Positions 35,482-45,711 of a stretch of DNA of 64,000 nt are shown here, piece after piece; the first letter of the stretch is position 1, and each line of letters opens with the position of its first letter. The stretch lies in contig NZ_FQYR01000002.1 in NCBI RefSeq assembly GCF_900141815.1, positions 1,031,091 to 1,095,090 of the forward strand. The letters run 5' to 3'. The notes beneath the pieces were generated by a model that worked only from the letters and a program-made list of their open reading frames with translations, was not told the DNA's origin and did not search any database. A program made the position numbers and the translations under genes. Source of the DNA: Rubritalea squalenifaciens DSM 18772 (GTDB lineage Bacteria > Verrucomicrobiota > Verrucomicrobiia > Verrucomicrobiales > Akkermansiaceae).

Positions 35482-38400
35482 ATGAGTGTTGAAACAAATC
35501 TTCGCGAGCTCTTCGGAGTAGATGAAAAGCCAGATTCTTTCGATCACGTAGCCATTACGGTTGCTAATCCGGATACAATCCGTGGCTGGTCCAAGGGTGA
35601 AGTTAAGAACCCTGAAACAATCAACTACCGTACTTTCAAGCCTGAGAAGGGCGGTCTCTTCTGTGAGCGCATCTTCGGTCCTACACGTGACTGGGAGTGT
35701 GCTTGTGGTAAGTACAAGCGTATCAAACACAAGGGTGTCGTCTGTGACCGATGCGGTGTGGAGGTAACTCTCTCCCGTGTACGTCGTGAGCGTATGGGGC
35801 ACATCGAACTGGCAGTACCAGTGACACACATCTGGTTCTACAAGTGCATGCCATCCCGTATCGGCCTCATGCTCGACATGAGTGCACGTCACCTTGAGCG
35901 CGTGATCTACTACGAAGACTTCATCGTAACAGATCCTGGCCAAAGCCCACTTGAGCGCGGTCAGCTCCTTACAGAGACAGAACTTCGTGACGCTGAAGAA
36001 GACTACGGTGAGGAAACATTCCGCGCAGGTATGGGTGCAGAGGCTCTTCAGGATCTTCTCTCCCAGGTGAATCTTGCTGAGCTCGTTAAGCAGCTCCAGG
36101 AGGAAATGGAGAATACACGCTCCAAGCAGACCATGAAGAAGCTGGCCAAGCGCCTCAAGCTTGCTCAAGGTTTCGCTTCCTCCAAGACTCGCCCAGAGTG
36201 GATGATCATGAACGTACTTCCAGTGATTCCACCGGACCTTCGTCCGCTGGTTCCACTCGAAGGTGGCCGCTTCGCGACATCAGATCTGAACGACCTCTAC
36301 CGTCGTGTGATCAACCGTAATAACCGTTTGATGAACCTTCTGCAGCTCAAGACTCCAGAAGTGATTATCCGAAATGAGAAGCGCATGCTGCAGGAAGCTG
36401 TGGACGCCCTCTTCGACAACGGTCGTCACGGTCGTGCAGTGACAGGTGCCGGTAACCGCGCACTTAAGTCTCTCTCCGACATGCTCAAAGGTAAGGGCGG
36501 ACGTTTCCGTCAGAACCTTCTTGGTAAGCGTGTGGACTACTCCGGTCGTTCCGTGATCGTGGTTGGTCCTGAGCTTAAGCTAGGTCAGTGTGGTCTTCCT
36601 AAGAAGATGGCTCTTACCTTGTTCGAGCCATTCATCATTCGCCGCCTCAAGGAGCTTGGCTACTGCCACACTGTGCGTTCTGCCAAGAAGATGATCGACC
36701 GCAAGACCACCGAGGTCTGGGACATCCTTGCTGAAGTTACCAAGGGACACCCGGTTCTCCTGAACCGCGCCCCGACTCTTCACAGACTCTCCATCCAGGC
36801 ATTCGAGCCTGTGCTGATTGAGGGTTCCGCTATCCGTGTACACCCACTCGTATGTACAGCTTATAACGCTGACTTCGATGGTGACCAGATGGCTGTGCAC
36901 GTGCCACTTTCCGTGGAAGCTCAGATGGAAGCGCGCCAGCTCATGCTTGCGCCAAACAACATCTTCTCACCTTCCTCCGGTAAGCCGATCACCACTCCTT
37001 CCCAGGATATCATTCTTGGTAACTACTACCTCACTTACAGCCGTACCCGTACAGCTACTGAGATCGAGGCAGACAAGGAGAAGCACTTCCCGCTGTTCGA
37101 GAACACCACTGAGGTGGAGTTCGCCATCGCTTCACGTAAGCTCAAGTATCACGACATCATCCGTCTCCGTAACCCAGACCTCGATAAGAAGACTGTCTAC
37201 GGTAACAAAGAGTCCAAGATCATCGAAACCACACCAGGTCGTGTGCGTTTCAACGAGATCTGGCCTGAAGGTGTTGGCTTCATCAACTTCAATGTTGGTA
37301 AGAAGCAGATCGGTGACGTTATCTGGCGTTGCTACCAGGTTGCTGGTAAGTCCGCTACTGTGGATGCACTGGACAAGCTGAAGTCCCTTGGTTTCACCGA
37401 GGCTACACGCTCCGGTACATCCATTGGTCTGGTTGACATGGTTATTCCAGAAGAGAAGCCAGCTGAGTTGAAGAACGCATACGCGGAAATCGACAAGGTT
37501 GAGAAGCTCTACCGTGACGGTGTTATCACCAACAACGAACGCTACCAGAAGGTGGTGGATATCTGGACACACGCTACAGATAACATCGCTAACGCTCTCT
37601 ACCGTAAGCTTGAGCACAACGATGGTAGCAAGATGGCCAACCCACTCTTCATGATGGTTGACTCCGGTGCTCGTGGTAACAAGGCACAGATTAAGCAGCT
37701 TTCCGGTATGCGCGGTCTTATGGCCAAGCCATCCGGTGAGATTATCGAACGCCCGATTACCTCTAACTTCCGTGAGGGTCTCTCCGTACTGGAATACTTC
37801 ATTTCCACACACGGTGCGCGTAAGGGGCTTGCTGATACCGCGCTTAAGACTGCGGACTCCGGTTACATGACTCGTAAGCTGGTGGACGTATCTCAGGATG
37901 TGATCATCACTCAACACGACTGTGATACTGTCAATGGTATCACTGTGCAGCCGATCTACGACGGTGAGGAAGAAGTAGCTTCACTCTCCATGCGCATCTA
38001 CGGCCGTACTTCCTGTGAAGAGGTCAGAGATCCAGTTTCAGGTGACATTATCATCAAGGTGAACGACATCGTTTCTGAAGAGCAGGCACAACGCGTCGAG
38101 AACATCGGCCGTCAGCAGCTCAAGATCCGTTCCGTTCTTACCTGTGAATCCGAGCGTGGTTGCTGTGCTCGATGCTATGGTCTCAACCTCGCTACCGGTA
38201 AGATCGGTCAGCACGGTGAAGCTGTAGGTATCATCGCTGCCCAGTCCATTGGTGAGCCTGGTACACAGCTTACCATGCGTACCTTCCACGTGGGTGGTGT
38301 TGCTACATCATCCTTCAAACAGCCAATCATCAAGGCGAAGAACTCCGGTAAGGTTGTCTACAAGGACCTCCGCACCGTACAGGACGCTGATGGTAACTGG

Positions 38401-39639
38401 GTTGTTCTGAACAAGAACGGTTCTATCTCCATCCAGGACAAGAACGGTCTCGAAGTGGAAGATCACAACGTGGTCATCGGTTCCGTGATTTCCGTCAAGG
38501 ATGGTGAATCTGTGAAGAAGGGAGCTACCTTCGTAACTTGGGATCCATACAACGTGCCAATTCTTACCGAAAAAGGTGGTAAGGTTGAGTTCCGAGACAT
38601 GATCGCTGGCATCACCATGGCCAACGAGACTGACAAGGAAACAGGCAAGAAGGGTATGGTTGTTACCGAGCACAAGGAAGACCTTCACCCACAGGTTGTC
38701 ATCGTTAGCGAAGATACAGGCGAAGTTCTGGCTTCATACTCCATTCCAGTTGGCGCTCACCTTTCCGTCAAGGAAGGTCAGGTCGTCGGTGGCGGTACTC
38801 AGCTCGCAAGAACTCCACGTAAAGTGGCCAAGACCAAGGATATTACCGGTGGTCTTCCACGTATTGCCGAGCTCTTCGAAGCACGTAAGCCAAAGGATGC
38901 TTGCACCATCGCCAAGATCGACGGTGTTGTCTCCTTCGGTGGTAACGTCCGCGGTAAGAAGAAGGTTATCGTGACTAACCCAGAAAGCGGTGATTCTGCG
39001 GATCATCTCGTGCCTATGGGTAAACACGTGATCGTTGCCGAAGGTGACCCAATCAAGGCAGGTGAGCAGATCACTGAAGGTCCAGTATCTCCAGAAGATC
39101 TCCTCGAAGCTTGTGGCGCCCAGGTTCTTCAAGAGCACCTCGTGAACGAAGTTCAGGAAGTTTACCGAGTCCAGGGTGTAGAAATTAACGATAAGCACAT
39201 CGAGATCATCATCCGTCAGATGCTCCGCAAGGTGAAGATCACCGAGCCGGGCGATACTGAATTCCTCTGGGGCGACCAGGTTGATCGCAGTGCCTTCAAT
39301 GCTGCGAACAAGACTGTCGTGGCTCAGGGCGGTATGCCTGCTGAAGGTGAGGCTGTTCTTCTCGGTATCACCAAGGCTTCCCTTGAGACTGACTCCTTTA
39401 TCTCCGCTGCTTCCTTCCAGGACACCACTCGTGTTCTTACCGAGGCAGCTACCCTTGGCCGCGTAGATATGCTCCAAGGCTTCAAGGAGAACGTGATCAT
39501 GGGTCACCTCATCCCGGCTGGTACCGGCTTCCCGAAACACAAGGAGACTCGTTTCGAGTTCACTGTGGAGGAGCCAGAGCCGATCGTTGAAGAGGTCTCT
39601 GAGGTTGAAGCAGCATCTGGTGATGCTGAATCCGCCTAG
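35482..39639 (+). CDS. rpoC: RNA polymerase beta-prime subunit
   Basis: A 1385-residue subunit with the active-site metal motif NADFDGDQM near residue 462. An N-terminal zinc ribbon ([20 protein letters not shown], about 74-93) and the second zinc site ([13 protein letters not shown]) are intact. It follows rpoB by 45 nt; the leader shares GCAACTAATTAAAACA with that of tuf. Ends at a strong terminator. Confidence 0.98.
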   Translation: MSVETNLRELFGVDEKPDSFDHVAITVANPDTIRGWSKGEVKNPETINYRTFKPEKGGLFCERIFGPTRDWECACGKYKRIKHKGVVCDRCGVEVTLSRVRRERMGHIELAVPVTHIWFYKCMPSRIGLMLDMSARHLERVIYYEDFIVTDPGQSPLERGQLLTETELRDAEEDYGEETFRAGMGAEALQDLLSQVNLAELVKQLQEEMENTRSKQTMKKLAKRLKLAQGFASSKTRPEWMIMNVLPVIPPDLRPLVPLEGGRFATSDLNDLYRRVINRNNRLMNLLQLKTPEVIIRNEKRMLQEAVDALFDNGRHGRAVTGAGNRALKSLSDMLKGKGGRFRQNLLGKRVDYSGRSVIVVGPELKLGQCGLPKKMALTLFEPFIIRRLKELGYCHTVRSAKKMIDRKTTEVWDILAEVTKGHPVLLNRAPTLHRLSIQAFEPVLIEGSAIRVHPLVCTAYNADFDGDQMAVHVPLSVEAQMEARQLMLAPNNIFSPSSGKPITTPSQDIILGNYYLTYSRTRTATEIEADKEKHFPLFENTTEVEFAIASRKLKYHDIIRLRNPDLDKKTVYGNKESKIIETTPGRVRFNEIWPEGVGFINFNVGKKQIGDVIWRCYQVAGKSATVDALDKLKSLGFTEATRSGTSIGLVDMVIPEEKPAELKNAYAEIDKVEKLYRDGVITNNERYQKVVDIWTHATDNIANALYRKLEHNDGSKMANPLFMMVDSGARGNKAQIKQLSGMRGLMAKPSGEIIERPITSNFREGLSVLEYFISTHGARKGLADTALKTADSGYMTRKLVDVSQDVIITQHDCDTVNGITVQPIYDGEEEVASLSMRIYGRTSCEEVRDPVSGDIIIKVNDIVSEEQAQRVENIGRQQLKIRSVLTCESERGCCARCYGLNLATGKIGQHGEAVGIIAAQSIGEPGTQLTMRTFHVGGVATSSFKQPIIKAKNSGKVVYKDLRTVQDADGNWVVLNKNGSISIQDKNGLEVEDHNVVIGSVISVKDGESVKKGATFVTWDPYNVPILTEKGGKVEFRDMIAGITMANETDKETGKKGMVVTEHKEDLHPQVVIVSEDTGEVLASYSIPVGAHLSVKEGQVVGGGTQLARTPRKVAKTKDITGGLPRIAELFEARKPKDACTIAKIDGVVSFGGNVRGKKKVIVTNPESGDSADHLVPMGKHVIVAEGDPIKAGEQITEGPVSPEDLLEACGAQVLQEHLVNEVQEVYRVQGVEINDKHIEIIIRQMLRKVKITEPGDTEFLWGDQVDRSAFNAANKTVVAQGGMPAEGEAVLLGITKASLETDSFISAASFQDTTRVLTEAATLGRVDMLQGFKENVIMGHLIPAGTGFPKHKETRFEFTVEEPEPIVEEVSEVEAASGDAESA

Positions 39640-39669
39640 TCGACAAGCTTACATCACTGATTGATTATC

Positions 39670-39703
39670 AACCTGCTCTTGCTGACGCGAGAGCAGGTTT
39701 TTT
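39670..39703 (+). terminator. Terminator of the rpoBC transcript
   Basis: Perfect 10-bp stem AACCTGCTCT/AGAGCAGGTT (39670-39679, 39690-39699) with a 10-nt loop and T6. It closes the tuf-to-rpoC region. Confidence 0.92.
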
Positions 39704-39808
39704 CATGCCTAGGCTCAAATTGTGCGTCTGTTATCTGGGGAACGGTAAAAAAATGTGATTTGATTAAAAATGACGCAGGGGGGATAATGCTAGAAATTGC
39801 AAGGCTTG

Positions 39809-39849
39809 GCGCAGTATGACTGTGCATATTTATCAATAGAACTATTGAT
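39809..39849. promoter_or_regulatory. Two palindromes upstream of the desaturase gene
   Basis: GCGCAGT-ATG-ACTGTGC (39809-39825, one mismatch) and ATCAATAG-AA-CTATTGAT (39832-39849, perfect). They lie about 100-140 nt before the desaturase ATG in an otherwise empty 312-nt gap (39640-39951). Candidate operators for a lipid- or temperature-responsive regulator; no factor is identifiable. Confidence 0.45.
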
Positions 39850-39951
39850 GAACGGTTATTTTATTGGCTATTTGGTCAATATCGGGTTACGTCCCCTTCG
39901 CAATTTCAGGAATAAACATTCCTGTATCATGATTTTTAACGAACTAATAAG

Positions 39952-41064
39952 ATGTTCAACAATTTCCCATTTCACCGAGTTAACTGGAAGACCAGTATTT
40001 TCCTGATCCTCACCTTCATTGTCGCTGTCGTAGCGACACCAATCTACATCTATCATTATGGACTGGATTGGTTCCAAGTAGGTATGTTCTTCTTCTACAC
40101 TGTGGCCACCATCATGAGTATTACGCTCGGCTATCACAGATTGTTCTCTCACCTTGCTTTTAAGGCTAAGTGGCCTGTGCGTCTGGCTACCTTGCTCTTT
40201 GGTGCCGCAGCATTTGAGAATTCCTGCCTCAGCTGGGCATCAGATCACCGTCATCACCACAAGCACACTGATCACGAAGGTGACCCTTATGATATTTCCC
40301 GTGGCTTCTTCTACGCCCACATTGGCTGGTTGCTCTTCAAGCTGGATCCAATGCCTCTGATGAATAACGTGGGTGACCTTCGTAAGGACAAAATGGTCAT
40401 GTGGCAGCACAAGTGGGTACACCTCATCGGCGCTGTTGTAGGTCTCGTGGTTCCAACACTCCTTGGTTACTGGTACAAAGGTGCTGAAGGTGCACTTGGC
40501 GCGTTTCTTTTGGCTGGTATCCTGCGTATCGTCGTAGTTCAGCACTGCACCTTCTTCATCAATTCCCTTTGCCACACCATTGGTAGCCGCCCATACAACT
40601 CCGGAAACTCCGCTCGTGACTCCGCGATCATGGCCTTCTTCACCTGTGGTGAGGGTTATCACAACTATCACCATGCATTCCAGCATGACTACCGTAACGG
40701 TGTGAAGCCTTGGCAGTTTGATCCTACCAAGTGGATGATCTGGTTCCTCTCTAAGCTTGGTCTCGCATCCAACCTTCGCCGCGTGCCTCAGGAGAAGATT
40801 CTTCTCGCTGAAATGCGTGAAGCTCAGAGACTTCTTGAGCAGCAGAGAATGGGTGTCATCAAGCGTGAAGAGTCTTGTCCTCTTCGTCAGCGCGCAGAAG
40901 AAGCTCTTGAAGGTTTCTCGGCTACTCTGACAAATTGCTGTAGTCAGCTTGAAGAGGCTGTTGCTAATAAAGTGACTCTCTCCAAGGCCGCTATGGTTAA
41001 AATCCAGTCAGAAATTAGACAGGTCTCCAGAAAGCTTGGTAAATTCAAACCTTCATTTAGCTAA
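39952..41064 (+). CDS. Fatty acid (acyl-CoA delta-9 type) desaturase
   Basis: A 370-residue membrane di-iron desaturase that introduces a double bond into fatty acyl chains and so controls membrane fluidity. Three histidine boxes are present: HRLFSH (62-67), HRHHHKH (99-105) and YHNYHHAFQH (236-245). Hydrophobic spans cover about 14-34, 40-60, 155-175 and 182-200. A 90-residue C-terminal extension (281-370) looks helical and possibly coiled-coil and is longer than in standard delta-9 desaturases. There is no Shine-Dalgarno (leader AACGAACTAATAAG). Confidence 0.9.
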   Translation: MFNNFPFHRVNWKTSIFLILTFIVAVVATPIYIYHYGLDWFQVGMFFFYTVATIMSITLGYHRLFSHLAFKAKWPVRLATLLFGAAAFENSCLSWASDHRHHHKHTDHEGDPYDISRGFFYAHIGWLLFKLDPMPLMNNVGDLRKDKMVMWQHKWVHLIGAVVGLVVPTLLGYWYKGAEGALGAFLLAGILRIVVVQHCTFFINSLCHTIGSRPYNSGNSARDSAIMAFFTCGEGYHNYHHAFQHDYRNGVKPWQFDPTKWMIWFLSKLGLASNLRRVPQEKILLAEMREAQRLLEQQRMGVIKREESCPLRQRAEEALEGFSATLTNCCSQLEEAVANKVTLSKAAMVKIQSEIRQVSRKLGKFKPSFS

Positions 41065-41162
41065 GGATCTGTGAATTATAAAGATCACTAAAATGAAGTT
41101 TTATTCATAAAAGTGATAATTTTATTTGCCTAGTCGGTTGTCTTTTGGTAAACAACCGTCCG

Positions 41163-41804
41163 ATGAATTCCCCATTCCTATTGATACCTCTGAGCGCGAT
41201 GTTCGCGTGCGGATTGGTGTCGTGCAAATCAGTTAAGAGACTGATAGGCATGGGTGATAGTAGTGAGAAGGTTCTAACGGAAGAGAGGAGGAAAGGCTTA
41301 AATTACGTTAAGCTGAGTACTCCTGATGAGGTAGACCGCTGGAAGCAAGAGCCGAACGTTTTGGTTCTCACTGATTATTTTGACGAAGGTTCCAAGGAGT
41401 GCGTGGAAAGCGCCAAGTACTTGGATTCACTGGCTACTAAGTATGGAGACAAGGTAGCCATCCTTAGAATTAATGTATCTGATTCTCCGGCACTCAAGAA
41501 GTATGCACGTTCCCGGGGGATCAACCGATTCCCTTCGATGGAGATGCACTTGAATGGGAGAAAGATGGACAAGGTTCTTGGTAGTCTCAATTATGATGCC
41601 TTGGAGAACATTGTCTCGGGCTATGTGGAAAAGATACCGGAAAGCATTGTTGTCCGGGATGATTTCAAAAAACCGATTGTGGTTGCTAAGCAGAAAGGCG
41701 AGTTGCCACCAGGTGTTGAGAGAGTGAAAATTCCATCGAATGCGCCCGATTTGAGTGATCGCCTGCCCAACAAGGTGCTGAATAGGTCTTCTGATGCCAA
41801 CTGA
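41163..41804 (+). CDS. Thioredoxin-fold lipoprotein with SxxC site
   Basis: A 213-residue exported lipoprotein (lipobox LVSC, Cys21). A thioredoxin-like domain (about 50-155) has S-K-E-C (77-80) where CxxC is expected, so the first Cys is replaced by Ser and disulfide exchange would be limited. The C-terminal motif KGELPPGVERVKIP is shared with the next gene. The ATG at 41163 begins the signal peptide; an earlier start at 41145 is possible. It is the first of a tandem paralogue pair. Confidence 0.72.
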   Translation: MNSPFLLIPLSAMFACGLVSCKSVKRLIGMGDSSEKVLTEERRKGLNYVKLSTPDEVDRWKQEPNVLVLTDYFDEGSKECVESAKYLDSLATKYGDKVAILRINVSDSPALKKYARSRGINRFPSMEMHLNGRKMDKVLGSLNYDALENIVSGYVEKIPESIVVRDDFKKPIVVAKQKGELPPGVERVKIPSNAPDLSDRLPNKVLNRSSDAN

Positions 41805-41921
41805 GGCTTAACTTTTTAAGCAAGTGTAGCTTATTGGTGTATAAAATGTAGATCACAGATTTCGTTTTTTTAATCCAGCATTGGCCTTGAGGCTAGAGGC
41901 GGTACAAAGATAAATAGAATT

Positions 41922-42611
41922 ATGCATTTAGCGAAAAACCTGATACTGGCATTCTCGTTGTCTGCCTTGATGACGTCATGCGATAAGGTGAAGACCATAG
42001 TGGACGAGGTGACTGGCAATGATAAGCCTAAGGAGCGAGTAGTCGGGCGTAGCCACATTGTTTCATCTGGTAGAGAGACTTTGGATAAGTGGAAAGCAGA
42101 GCCCAATGTTTTCGTAGTCGTAGATTTCTACAGTGACACTTGTGAGCCATGCAGGGTCCTTGAGGCAAGTTTGAAAGAGATGGCCTCCAAGTATGGGGAT
42201 AAATCGGTTATTCTCAAAGTGAATATAGACCGTAACAGTGCCTTGGCGGATGAGTACGGGGTGAGTGGCACTCCAGATGTACGGTGCTATTTGAACGGTG
42301 AAGAGGTTGATAAATTTGTAGGTACGAAGCCTGATGATCAACTCGACAAAATCTTTGCCAAGCACACCAAGGAGATCGATGATGATCTTCCTATCCTAGA
42401 GCGAGAGGTCGAGACAGAGCCTTCCGGGCCGATCACCGTGCAGCGCGAAAAGGGTTATCTCCCTCCTGGTGTTGAAAGAGCCAAAATTCCCAAGGATATG
42501 AAGGGGCAGATGCAAATCTCTTCTCCTGGTAAAAAAGGATCAACGGAGCCGAAGCCGATTATTGATCTAGGGCCAGCTCCTCAGGAGGATGAGCCTGAGA
42601 AATCTGAGTAA
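41922..42611 (+). CDS. Thioredoxin-fold lipoprotein with CxxC site
   Basis: A 229-residue lipoprotein (lipobox LMTSC, Cys20). The thioredoxin domain has DFYSDTCEPCRVL with CEPC at 74-77 and the cis-proline loop SGTPDV. The tail repeats KGYLPPGVERAKIP. It is probably a periplasmic-facing disulfide oxidoreductase, paralogous to the SxxC lipoprotein 117 nt upstream. The two could act as a thiol-handling pair at the membrane. Confidence 0.78.
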   Translation: MHLAKNLILAFSLSALMTSCDKVKTIVDEVTGNDKPKERVVGRSHIVSSGRETLDKWKAEPNVFVVVDFYSDTCEPCRVLEASLKEMASKYGDKSVILKVNIDRNSALADEYGVSGTPDVRCYLNGEEVDKFVGTKPDDQLDKIFAKHTKEIDDDLPILEREVETEPSGPITVQREKGYLPPGVERAKIPKDMKGQMQISSPGKKGSTEPKPIIDLGPAPQEDEPEKSE

Positions 42612-42667
42612 TCTCAGCTGGCTGTCATTACTTTTAAATTCATTTTCGTCTCTCTCCGAGTTACTTG

Positions 42668-42687
42668 CGCCGGAGTGAGGCGTTTTT
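42668..42687 (+). terminator. Weak terminator after the lipoprotein pair
   Basis: Short CGCC/GGCG stem (42668-42682) with a 7-nt loop, followed by TTTTTCTTG. It is the only hairpin plus T-run in the 155-nt gap before ileS. Confidence 0.4.
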
Positions 42688-42766
42688 CTTGTCACTCTTT
42701 AAGGCAAAGAGCGATTGACCCCTTGGCAATCAGTGTCTAGCGTCCGCCCACTTCAGTTTTAATTTC

Positions 42767-45508
42767 ATGAGCATGGACGCCGAGAATTATAAAGACACAC
42801 TGAGCCTGCCGCAGACGGATTTCCCGATGCGTGGAGACTTGGTCAAGCGCGAGCCGAAAAGGCTGCAGCAGTGGGAATCTCAAGGCCTGTACCAGCGAAT
42901 TCAGCAGCGCCGTAAGGAGCAAAACGCTCCGCGCTACATCCTTCATGACGGCCCTCCATTTGCCAACGGCGATGTACACATGGGCACAGCACTCAATAAG
43001 TTGCTGAAGGATCTCGTGCTGAAATCCAAGACGATGGCGGGTTTCGAGACGCCCTACATTCCTGGTTGGGACTGCCACGGTCTTCCAATTGAGTTCAAGG
43101 TGGTTCAGGCTGCCCGCGATCTAGAGCCAGCTGAGATCCGCCGCCGTTGTGTGGATTTCGCCAGCAAGTGGATTGATACCCAGAAGGCTTCTTTCCGTCG
43201 TCTCGGGGTGTTTGGGGATTGGGATAATCCGTATCTCACCCTCGACCCTGCCTATGAGGCAGACATCGTTCGAACCTTTGCAGCCCTGATCGACAAGAAG
43301 GCAGTATATCAGAGCAAGAAGCCGGTGCAATGGTCCTACGGGGCGCAGACAGCCCTAGCTGAAGCCGAAGTGGAGTACATGGAGAAGAAGTCTCCGTCTC
43401 TCTATGTAGAGTTCCCTCTGGTCAGTGACAAGTTCGGTGAGAATGTGTCCATGGTGATCTGGACGACCACCCCATGGACGCTTCCCGCGAACCTCGGTAT
43501 CGCCGTGCACCCGCTCTTCACTTACATCGTTGGGCGCTTCGAGAAAGCGACGGATGATGGTGTGATCACCAAGAATCTCGTCGTGGTCAAAGAGCTTATT
43601 GAGACCATCAAGGAGAAGACCGGTTTCGAACTCAAAGAGACTCTCAAGGAAGTAAAGGGTGAGGAATTTGAAGGGCTTGAGGCTCAGCATCCATTCCTGG
43701 ATCGCACGTCCAAGCTGATCTTGGCAAACTTTGTGACCACCGATACGGGTTCTGGTGCGGTACACATCGCTCCAGGCCATGGTGCTGATGACTACGTGGC
43801 TGGTCAGCAGAATGGACTCGGCGTTCTTTCTCCAGTGGATGACGAGGGCAAATACACTGAAGAAGTGGGAATGTCTGAATTCGTCGGCCAGCATGTTTTT
43901 GACTGCAATGTCCCGATCATCAAGATTCTCGCCGGTAAAGGCTTTTTGCTAGGCAAGGAGACTTACAAGCACAGCTATCCACACTGCTGGAGATCCAAGA
44001 CTCCGATCATTTTCCGTGCAGTCGAACAGTTCTTCATTTCCCTGGATGGTCTTCGTGAAAAGGCTCTTGAAGAAATCGACAAGGTCAACTGGCTGCCAAA
44101 GTGGGGTCGTAACCGTATCTATGGTACCGTAGAAGCCCGCCCAGACTGGTGTGTATCTCGCCAGCGTACTTGGGGGGTTCCCGTTCCAGTGTTCTTCGAT
44201 GATAAGGGTGAAGCTGTGATCGACTCTGAGTTGGCGCGCAAGATTGCTGACCTCATTGAAGCGGAAGGTTCCAATATCTGGTTCGAGCTGAATGATGAGC
44301 AGCTTTGCGAGCGTCTTGGCCTTCCAGCGGGCTATAAGAAGTGCCGTGACACTCTCGACGTCTGGATTGATTCCGGTTCCAGCCATGTGGCTGTCATGGA
44401 GCGTCGCCCAGAGTTGAGTGTCCCAGCGGACCTTTACCTTGAGGCTACTGACCAGCACCGCGGTTGGTTCCAGTCATCCCTCATGCTTTCCGTGGGCGTT
44501 CGTGATGCAGCTCCCTACAAGTCTGTCCTCACTCACGGTTTCGTAGTGGACAAGGACAAGAAGGGTAAGCTCTCAAAGTCCGAGGCTGAGAAGAGCGGTA
44601 AGCCGATCGATGCTGCCCACTACTATAACAAGTATGGGGCTGATATCGTGCGTCTCTGGGTATCCTCCGTGGACTGGCAGACTGAAGTGCCGTTCGGTGA
44701 GGACCTATTCAAGGATATCGCTGAGCCATATCGCCGTCTGCGTAATACACTGCGAATCCTCTTGGGTAACCTGGATGGTTTCAATGCTGAGACTGACCGT
44801 GTGGCCAAGGCTGACATGCCTCTGCTCGATCAATGGGTCATTGAAAAGCTACACACGGTCATCAAGGACTGCCGTGCTGCTTATGAAGCATTCGAATTCC
44901 GCAAGGTCTTCACCGTGATAAACCAGTTCTGTGCAAGTGACCTTTCCGCAGTCTACGTGGATGTGACCAAGGATAGAATGTATTGTGATGGTCAGGATAG
45001 CCTGCGCCGCCGTTCAACTCAGACGGTCATGCATGATGTCTTTACGGCTCTTGCCAAGCTTCTTGCCCCGATTCTTGCCTTCACAGCTGACGAAGCTTGG
45101 GAGCACGCAGGATTTGAAGGTTCCGTGCACGAACAGGATTTCCCTGAGGCGACTCCAGAAACCGCTCCTGGCGTAGCCAGCGAGAAGGTGAAGGAATTGC
45201 TTGAGATCCGTGGCGTGATCCAGACTGCCATCGAAGAGAAGGTGCAGTCCAAGGCCTTCAATAAGAACAACGAGGCTTCCGTGGTTCTCACCGTGACCGA
45301 CAAGGTCACTTGTCTGGATGAGCTCAACAATCGGGAGTTTGCCACTGAGTTCTTCATCTTGGCTGATCTCAAGGTGGAGCAGGGAGCTGAACTGAAGGCT
45401 GAAGCCTCTGCTACTGAGCACTGCATGTGTCCACGTTGCCGCCGTTATGAGCCGCTCCTCAGCAGTGGTCTCTGTGAGCGCTGCGACTCAGTCGTGGCGA
45501 CGGTCTAA
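42767..45508 (+). CDS. ileS: Isoleucyl-tRNA synthetase
   Basis: A 913-residue class I synthetase. The HIGH-type motif is HMGT (71-74, after PPFANGDV), the KMSKS-type motif is GKLSKS (near 600), and there is an editing CP1 domain between. The C-terminus keeps a zinc-binding CMCPRCRRYEPLLSSGLCERC. This is the bacterial short IleS form. ATGs at 42767 and 42773 are equally good. It ends at a 12-bp terminator. Confidence 0.97.
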   Translation: MSMDAENYKDTLSLPQTDFPMRGDLVKREPKRLQQWESQGLYQRIQQRRKEQNAPRYILHDGPPFANGDVHMGTALNKLLKDLVLKSKTMAGFETPYIPGWDCHGLPIEFKVVQAARDLEPAEIRRRCVDFASKWIDTQKASFRRLGVFGDWDNPYLTLDPAYEADIVRTFAALIDKKAVYQSKKPVQWSYGAQTALAEAEVEYMEKKSPSLYVEFPLVSDKFGENVSMVIWTTTPWTLPANLGIAVHPLFTYIVGRFEKATDDGVITKNLVVVKELIETIKEKTGFELKETLKEVKGEEFEGLEAQHPFLDRTSKLILANFVTTDTGSGAVHIAPGHGADDYVAGQQNGLGVLSPVDDEGKYTEEVGMSEFVGQHVFDCNVPIIKILAGKGFLLGKETYKHSYPHCWRSKTPIIFRAVEQFFISLDGLREKALEEIDKVNWLPKWGRNRIYGTVEARPDWCVSRQRTWGVPVPVFFDDKGEAVIDSELARKIADLIEAEGSNIWFELNDEQLCERLGLPAGYKKCRDTLDVWIDSGSSHVAVMERRPELSVPADLYLEATDQHRGWFQSSLMLSVGVRDAAPYKSVLTHGFVVDKDKKGKLSKSEAEKSGKPIDAAHYYNKYGADIVRLWVSSVDWQTEVPFGEDLFKDIAEPYRRLRNTLRILLGNLDGFNAETDRVAKADMPLLDQWVIEKLHTVIKDCRAAYEAFEFRKVFTVINQFCASDLSAVYVDVTKDRMYCDGQDSLRRRSTQTVMHDVFTALAKLLAPILAFTADEAWEHAGFEGSVHEQDFPEATPETAPGVASEKVKELLEIRGVIQTAIEEKVQSKAFNKNNEASVVLTVTDKVTCLDELNNREFATEFFILADLKVEQGAELKAEASATEHCMCPRCRRYEPLLSSGLCERCDSVVATV

Positions 45509-45531
45509 TCAGAGTGATTGGTTTAATGAAG

Positions 45532-45562
45532 AAAGCCGCTGGGGAATCCCAGCGGCTTTTTT
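45532..45562 (+). terminator. Terminator between ileS and the convergent gene
   Basis: 12-bp perfect stem (45532-45543, 45548-45559) with GAAT loop and T6. It ends ileS and, in reverse, serves the 45-residue minus-strand gene. Confidence 0.9.
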
Positions 45563-45699
45563 CATTTCTTGAGAAAGGATCTGGCGAAAAAGAAGGTTCC
45601 CAGTACCCAGAAGAGAACGGCAATCAGTAGTCCGGGTAGCCCGAAATAGGACGAGGCAAATCCCAGCGCGAGTAAGATCAGGCCGATCAGGCGATACAT
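45562..45699 (-). CDS. 45-residue membrane protein
   Basis: A short open frame, MYRLIGLILLALGFASSYFG to ARSFLKK, with two hydrophobic segments (about 4-22 and 22-39) and a basic C-terminus. It begins 12 nt after the stop of the prenyl synthase gene and ends exactly at a terminator, the spacing expected for an operon-distal gene. It could be a small membrane protein of unknown function, or a chance frame. Confidence 0.5.
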   Translation of the reverse strand: MYRLIGLILLALGFASSYFGLPGLLIAVLFWVLGTFFFARSFLKK

Positions 45700-45711
45700 G
45701 GTGAATAGGGC

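Noticed and set aside
41163-41804. The SxxC lipoprotein as a second selenoprotein
   Set aside because: The first active-site position is an ordinary Ser codon (TCC) with no UGA in frame.
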